From: Aeromicrobium flavum
Lineage (GTDB): Bacteria; Actinomycetota; Actinomycetes; Propionibacteriales; Nocardioidaceae
Direction of reading: 5' to 3'
Assembly: GCF_007992115.1 (NCBI RefSeq)
Contig: NZ_BJZQ01000005.1
Location: 62,001 to 126,000 of the forward strand
DNA: 64,000 nt
Shown: piece after piece, positions 60,518 to 64,000 of the stretch
How positions within the stretch are numbered: the stretch's first letter is position 1
Layout of the letters: each line of letters starts with the position of its first letter
Made by a program: the position numbers and the translations under genes
The notes under the pieces: model-generated
The model's input: only the letters and a program-made list of their open reading frames with translations
What the model was told of the DNA's origin: nothing
Database searches by the model: none

Positions 60518-61860
60518 GCAACGACCTCGTCGCGACCCACCGCGATCGCGGCCGCGTCGTCGTCTGGGGGCTGTGGGACTGGGGCTCGGCCGCGTTCAAC
60601 GCCGTCATCGTCACGTTCATCTTCTCGGTCTACCTCGTCGAGGGCGTCGGCGACGACGTGCCGGGGCCGTTCCGCGCCGCCACGTGGCTCGGGATCTCCA
60701 GCGCCGCCGGCGCGATCCTCATCGCCGTGATCGCGCCGGCCCTCGGCCGCCGCTCGGACGCCGGCGGGGCCCGCAAGAAGAGCCTGTTCTGGCTCACCGC
60801 CACGGTCGTCGTCATCACCGCGTCGCTGTTCTTCGTCGAGGACGACTGGCACTTCCTGTGGCTCGGCCTCGTGCTCATGGCGGCGGGCTCGGTGATCTTC
60901 GAGCTGGCGAACGTCCCGTACTTCGCGATGCTGCGCCAGGTCTCGACCCCCGACGACGTCGGCCGCGTGTCCGGCTTCGGCTGGGCGATGGGCTACTTCG
61001 GCGGCATCATCTTGCTGCTGATCTGCTACTTCGGCTTCGTCGCCGGCGACGGCGACACGCGCGGCTTCCTGGGCGTGTCCACCGAGGACGGCCTGAACAT
61101 CCGGCTCATCGCCCTGCTGGCGGCCGTGTGGTTCCTCGTCTTCGCGATCCCGCTGTTCCTCAAGGTCCCCGAGCTGCCGCCCACGGCGAACCCCGACGAG
61201 CCGCGCGCGAGCATCGCCGACTCCTACCGGGGCGTCTGGTCCGACATCCGCCAGATGTGGCGCGAGGACCGCTCCACCCTCAAGTTCCTCGTGGCGAGCG
61301 CGTTCTTCCGCGACGGCCTGGCCGGCGTCTTCGCCTATGGCGCCGTGCTGGCGGTGTCGGTCTACTCGATCTCCAAGGACGACGTGATCCTGTTCGGCGT
61401 CGCGGCCAACGTCATCTCGGCCGCCGGCGCGCTGCTGGCGGGCCGCTACGACGACGTCGTGGGCCCGCGCGCCGTGATCGTGTTCTCGCTCGTGTCCATG
61501 CTGGCCTGCGGCCTCGTCCTGCTCTTCGTCGAGGGCCCGCGGAACTTCTGGATCTTCGGCCTCGGCCTGTGCCTGTTCGTCGGGCCCGCGCAGTCCGCCT
61601 CGCGCACCTACCTGACCCGGATCACCACCCCGGGCCGCGAGGGCCAGAACTTCGGCCTCTACGCGATGACGGGCCGCGCCGTGTCGTTCATGGCGCCGCT
61701 GATGTTCGCCCTCTCGATCTGGGCCGGGAACCTGGTGCTCGACACCGACACCGACCGCTGGGGCATCTTCGGGATCATGATCGTCCTCGCAGCCGGGCTG
61801 ATCCTGCTGCTGCTCGTGCCGAAGGACGTCGAGGACCGTGCCCGGCGTCTCACTCGTTGA
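60514..61860 (+). CDS. MFS transporter, UMF1/Atg22-like
   Basis: A 448-residue transporter with 12 helices and the MFS/Atg22-type pattern: VVVWGLWDWGSAAFNAVIVTFIFSVYL, ALGRRSDAGGARKKSLFW, SGFGWAMGYFGGIILLLI and SASRTYLTRITTPGREGQNFGLYAMTGRAVS. Family members in bacteria are thought to import or export amino acids or small peptides; the substrate is unknown. Coupled to the GDPD gene by a 4-base overlap, so the two may take up and cut glycerophosphodiesters or use their products. Confidence 0.85.
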   Translation: MSNDLVATHRDRGRVVVWGLWDWGSAAFNAVIVTFIFSVYLVEGVGDDVPGPFRAATWLGISSAAGAILIAVIAPALGRRSDAGGARKKSLFWLTATVVVITASLFFVEDDWHFLWLGLVLMAAGSVIFELANVPYFAMLRQVSTPDDVGRVSGFGWAMGYFGGIILLLICYFGFVAGDGDTRGFLGVSTEDGLNIRLIALLAAVWFLVFAIPLFLKVPELPPTANPDEPRASIADSYRGVWSDIRQMWREDRSTLKFLVASAFFRDGLAGVFAYGAVLAVSVYSISKDDVILFGVAANVISAAGALLAGRYDDVVGPRAVIVFSLVSMLACGLVLLFVEGPRNFWIFGLGLCLFVGPAQSASRTYLTRITTPGREGQNFGLYAMTGRAVSFMAPLMFALSIWAGNLVLDTDTDRWGIFGIMIVLAAGLILLLLVPKDVEDRARRLTR

Positions 61861-61881
61861 CGGGTGAAACTCCGCTCTCAG

Positions 61882-61908
61882 GGGAATCTCACGGGATTGG
61901 GCTACGTT
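61882..61908 (+). promoter_or_regulatory. SigR-type promoter of rbpA
   Basis: GGGAAT (61882-61887), 18 bases, GTT (61906-61908): the -35/-10 words of SigR (SigH)-dependent promoters. Transcription would begin near 61915, 29 bases before the ATG. In Streptomyces coelicolor rbpA is under SigR. Confidence 0.7.
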
Positions 61909-61943
61909 GGAATGGACGGACACCACCAGAAGGGGGACCGACC

Positions 61944-62333
61944 ATGGCAGAACGAGCCTTGCGCGGAGCGCGGCTGGGAGCCCAGAGCTTCGAGGACGAG
62001 CGCGGAGTCGAGATGGCACCGCGTCAGCAGATCGAGTACGTGTGCGCCGATGGCCACACCTTCACCGTGACGATGTCGGACGAGGCCGAGGTTCCGGCCG
62101 AGTGGGAAGACCCGAAGACCGGCCAGATGGGCCGCCGCGTCGGCGGTGGCGAGCCGGACCGGAAGGAAGAGAAGGCCGTGCGCACGCACTGGGACATGCT
62201 CCTGGAGCGTCGTTCCGAGGCCGAGCTCGAGGAGATCCTCACCGAGCGTCTCGAGATGCTGCGTGGCGGCGAGATCGGCCCGCCGCACCTGCACCGCAAG
62301 AGCAAGTCGCGGAAGAAGTCCGTCAGCGCCTAG
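61944..62333 (+). CDS. rbpA: RNA polymerase-binding protein RbpA
   Basis: A 129-residue transcription factor found only in actinobacteria; it binds the principal sigma factor and RNA polymerase and helps open promoters. Visible: RALRGARLGAQSFEDERGVEMAPRQQIEYVCADGHTFTVTM (core domain), the basic linker and the sigma-interaction domain RTHWDMLLERRSEAELEEILTERLEMLR. Only Cys34 remains of the zinc-type core; the second CxxC is replaced by EDPKTG (55-60), so zinc is probably not bound, as in the mycobacterial type. C-terminal tail is Lys/Arg-rich. Start ATG 61944 follows AGGGGG. Confidence 0.95.
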   Translation: MAERALRGARLGAQSFEDERGVEMAPRQQIEYVCADGHTFTVTMSDEAEVPAEWEDPKTGQMGRRVGGGEPDRKEEKAVRTHWDMLLERRSEAELEEILTERLEMLRGGEIGPPHLHRKSKSRKKSVSA

Positions 62334-63048
62334 CGCCGAACGGATTCATCCGCTGGAGGCCCCACACGGTGACCCGTGTGAGGGCCTCTTTCACGATGTC
62401 GAAGCTCATCTTCGACTGACCGTGCACCCGCTCGACGAACGTCACCGGCACCTCGGCCACCGCGAGCCCGGCGAGCCGGGTCTGGCGGGTCATGTCGATC
62501 TGGAAGCAGTATCCCTGCGACTCGACCGCGTCGAGGTCGATCGCCTCGAGCGTCTCGCGGCGGAACGCGCGGAAGCCCGCGGTGGCGTCCTTGACGCCCA
62601 GGTCGAGCATCAGCCGGGCGTAGAGCGACGCGCCCCGCGACAGCGCCTCGCGACGCTTGGGCCAGTTGACGACCGAGCCGCCCGGCACCCAGCGCGAGCC
62701 GAGGGTCAGCGGAACCCCCGAACGGGCCGACTCCAGCAGCTTGCCGAGGTCCTCGGGCCGGTGCGAGCCGTCGGCGTCCATCTCGACGAGGATCTCGTAG
62801 CCATGGGCCAGGCCCCAGGCGAAGCCGGCACGGTAGGCCGCACCCAGACCCTCCTTGCCCTGCCGGTGCAGGACGTGGATGCGCGGGTCGTCGACGGCCA
62901 GCTTGTCGGCGATGTCGCCGGTGCCGTCCGGGGAGTTGTCGTCGGCGACGAGGATGTCGACCTCGGGCTGCTCGCGCAGCACGCTGTCGCAGATCCAAGC
63001 GACGTTGTCCGCCTCGTTGTAGGTCGGGATGATGATCAACGTCTTCAT
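62323..63048 (-). CDS. ppm1: Polyprenol monophosphomannose synthase
   Basis: A 241-residue GT2 glycosyltransferase that transfers mannose from GDP-mannose to polyprenol phosphate; the product feeds lipoglycan and protein mannosylation. Motifs: LIIIPTYNEADNVAWIC, the DDNSPDGTGDIA and EMDADGSHRPEDLGKLL metal sites (Asp-x-Asp), and RVHGQSKMSFDIVKEA near the end. There is no membrane anchor. ATG 63048 overlaps the lnt stop (ATGA), so both are translated together. In mycobacteria the two activities are fused or adjacent (Ppm1); here they are separate. Overlaps rbpA 3' end by 11 bases. Confidence 0.92.
   Translation of the reverse strand: MKTLIIIPTYNEADNVAWICDSVLREQPEVDILVADDNSPDGTGDIADKLAVDDPRIHVLHRQGKEGLGAAYRAGFAWGLAHGYEILVEMDADGSHRPEDLGKLLESARSGVPLTLGSRWVPGGSVVNWPKRREALSRGASLYARLMLDLGVKDATAGFRAFRRETLEAIDLDAVESQGYCFQIDMTRQTRLAGLAVAEVPVTFVERVHGQSKMSFDIVKEALTRVTVWGLQRMNPFGARR
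62356..62388 (+). terminator. Terminator of rbpA, inside the opposite gene
   Basis: A bulged stem of 13 base pairs (GAGGCCC...ACACGG with CCGTGT...GGGCCTC) and a TGAC loop, followed by TTTC, 22 bases after the rbpA stop. It lies within the last codons of the convergent mannose-synthase gene. Confidence 0.65.
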
Positions 63049-64000
63049 GTCCGCCGCTCCGCTCGTAACTTCCATTTACCGAGGGCCCATCCTGCCACGG
63101 ACATGACGTAGATCACCACCGCCCACCGGTCTCCCCACGTCGTGGCGGGCGTCGTGCCGTGCGCGGCCTGCACCCGGGCGATGACGGTGGCGGGCTCCTT
63201 GGCGTCGGCACGGCCCTCGACGCGCCCCTGCGGGTCGACGATGCCGGTGATCCCGTTGGTCGACGCGACCGTGACCCAGCGCCCGGTCTCGATCGCCCGG
63301 AGCCGCGAGATCGCCCACTGCTGCTGGGGCTGCACGCCGCGGCCGAAGTCCATGAAGCTGGCGTTGCTGGTCTGCACCGCCAGCACCTCGGCGCCGAGGT
63401 CGACCGCGCCGTGGACGGCGCCGTCGTAGGCGATGTCCCAGCAGATCGTCAGCCCGATCGAGAGGCCGTCGAGCGTCATGACGCCCGGCTCGTCGCCGGC
63501 CACGATGTCGCGCGGGATGTCGCGGTCGAACCGAGGGACGAGCGACCCGAGCTGCTCACGGAACGGCACGTACTCGCCGTAGGGCACCGGGTACTGCTTG
63601 AGGTAGACGTCCTCGCGCGGACCGTTCTCGTCGACGAGCACCGAGGCGTTGTAGGCGGTGTCGTCGGTCGGACCGTTGAGGATGGCGCCGACGAGGATGG
63701 GAGCGCCGAGCCGCTTCGACAGGGCCACCACCTCGTCGCGCGCGAACGCGTTCTCGGTGACGTCGAGGTCCGAGCCGTTCTCGGGCCAGATCACCACGTC
63801 GACCGGCCGGTCGATGCGCTCGGTCTCCTTCACGTGGAGGCGGAAGATCTCGGCCCGCGGCCACTGCAGGAACGGACCGGGGGTGTTGCCCTGCACCACG
63901 GCCACGGTGCGCTCCTCTCCCCCGTCGGCGATCCCCACGGGCAGCGCCAGGCCGATCGCGGGGATCGCGATCGCGGCGGCGAGGGCCACGAGCCGGCGGT
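63045..64000 (-). CDS. lnt: Apolipoprotein N-acyltransferase, C-terminal part (partial)
   Basis: The gene runs off the right edge of the window; its N-terminal membrane half is not seen. The visible 318 residues hold one helix, then the extracytoplasmic nitrilase-like domain with the catalytic triad Glu in IWPENGSD, Lys in YLKQYPVPYGEYVPF and Cys in LTICWDIAYDGAVHG, and a last helix (AVVIYVMSVAGWALG). Lnt attaches the third acyl chain to lipoproteins in the membrane. Its stop overlaps the mannose-synthase start, as in split forms of mycobacterial Ppm1. Confidence 0.9.
   Translation of the reverse strand, partial: RRLVALAAAIAIPAIGLALPVGIADGGEERTVAVVQGNTPGPFLQWPRAEIFRLHVKETERIDRPVDVVIWPENGSDLDVTENAFARDEVVALSKRLGAPILVGAILNGPTDDTAYNASVLVDENGPREDVYLKQYPVPYGEYVPFREQLGSLVPRFDRDIPRDIVAGDEPGVMTLDGLSIGLTICWDIAYDGAVHGAVDLGAEVLAVQTSNASFMDFGRGVQPQQQWAISRLRAIETGRWVTVASTNGITGIVDPQGRVEGRADAKEPATVIARVQAAHGTTPATTWGDRWAVVIYVMSVAGWALGKWKLRAERRT

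Overview
The window is high-GC DNA (about 70 percent G+C) from an actinobacterium. The signs are many start codons that sit 6-9 bases after a TAnnnT box (leaderless transcripts), RbpA, a GarA-type FHA protein, the DUF881-Sbp-DUF881 trio, an actinobacterial SigK/RskA pair and a separate lnt-ppm pair. The order pgsA-like, DUF881, Sbp, DUF881, gcvH, garA, merR, bifunctional nuclease, merR, gcvP (12.3-20.6 kb) matches Mycobacterium tuberculosis Rv1822-Rv1832. Gene content and base composition suggest Nocardioidaceae (Aeromicrobium or Nocardioides-like), but this is inference. No transposase, integrase, tRNA, rRNA or CRISPR array was seen.

Layout. 0-4.7 kb: the end of a SulP anion transporter, an aldo/keto reductase, a GT39-like membrane glycosyltransferase and an ABC exporter. 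4.9-12.2 kb: GTP-type PEP carboxykinase, a secreted multidomain wall hydrolase, a copper locus (CopC, then CopD-CtaG) and superoxide dismutase. 12.3-20.6 kb: the conserved phospholipid/DUF881/glycine-cleavage/MerR block, with a glycine riboswitch ahead of gcvP and three copies of a CTCAnG-N5-sTTGAG palindrome around the MerR genes. The second DUF881 gene is broken. 20.5-25.9 kb: a hydrolase, small membrane proteins, an SRPBCC protein, siroheme synthase plus APS/PAPS reductase, and a Sua5/YciO protein. 25.9-29.8 kb: a SigK-RskA module with a fasciclin lipoprotein and a membrane-anchored molybdopterin oxidoreductase; a good SigK-type promoter lies in front of the lipoprotein.

29.9-39.2 kb is more accessory: secreted and membrane proteins of unknown function, a sulfotransferase, a lower-GC patch (33.6-35.2 kb) with orphan or broken genes, two DHFR-like reductases' first member, VOC proteins, and a P-loop kinase/GNAT fusion. 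39.3-42.1 kb holds two tandem secreted GH16 enzymes. 42.1-46.6 kb is a UvrA-like ABC protein, MFS exporter and hydrolase operon. 46.8-50.2 kb holds a YCII protein with its ECF42 sigma factor, then a PadR repressor with a membrane protein. 50.2-57.4 kb is a mix of single enzymes (PCD-VOC fusion, DHFR-like, LLM oxidoreductase, HTH/DUF2975 pair, GNAT, DoxX, AlkB, serine hydrolase, phosphoribosyltransferase, metallo-hydrolase). 57.4-64 kb holds a MurA paralogue fused to an HTH domain, a kinase, a GDPD/MFS pair, RbpA behind a SigR-type promoter, and the polyprenol-mannose synthase and lipoprotein N-acyltransferase genes.

Most genes are compact housekeeping or stress genes with 4-base stop/start overlaps. 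The clearest regulatory stories are SigK (28.2 kb), the MerR palindromes (15.1-16.9 kb), the glycine riboswitch (17.6 kb), the ECF42 promoter (46.75 kb) and the SigR-type rbpA promoter (61.9 kb). All functions come from reading the sequence; no database search was run.
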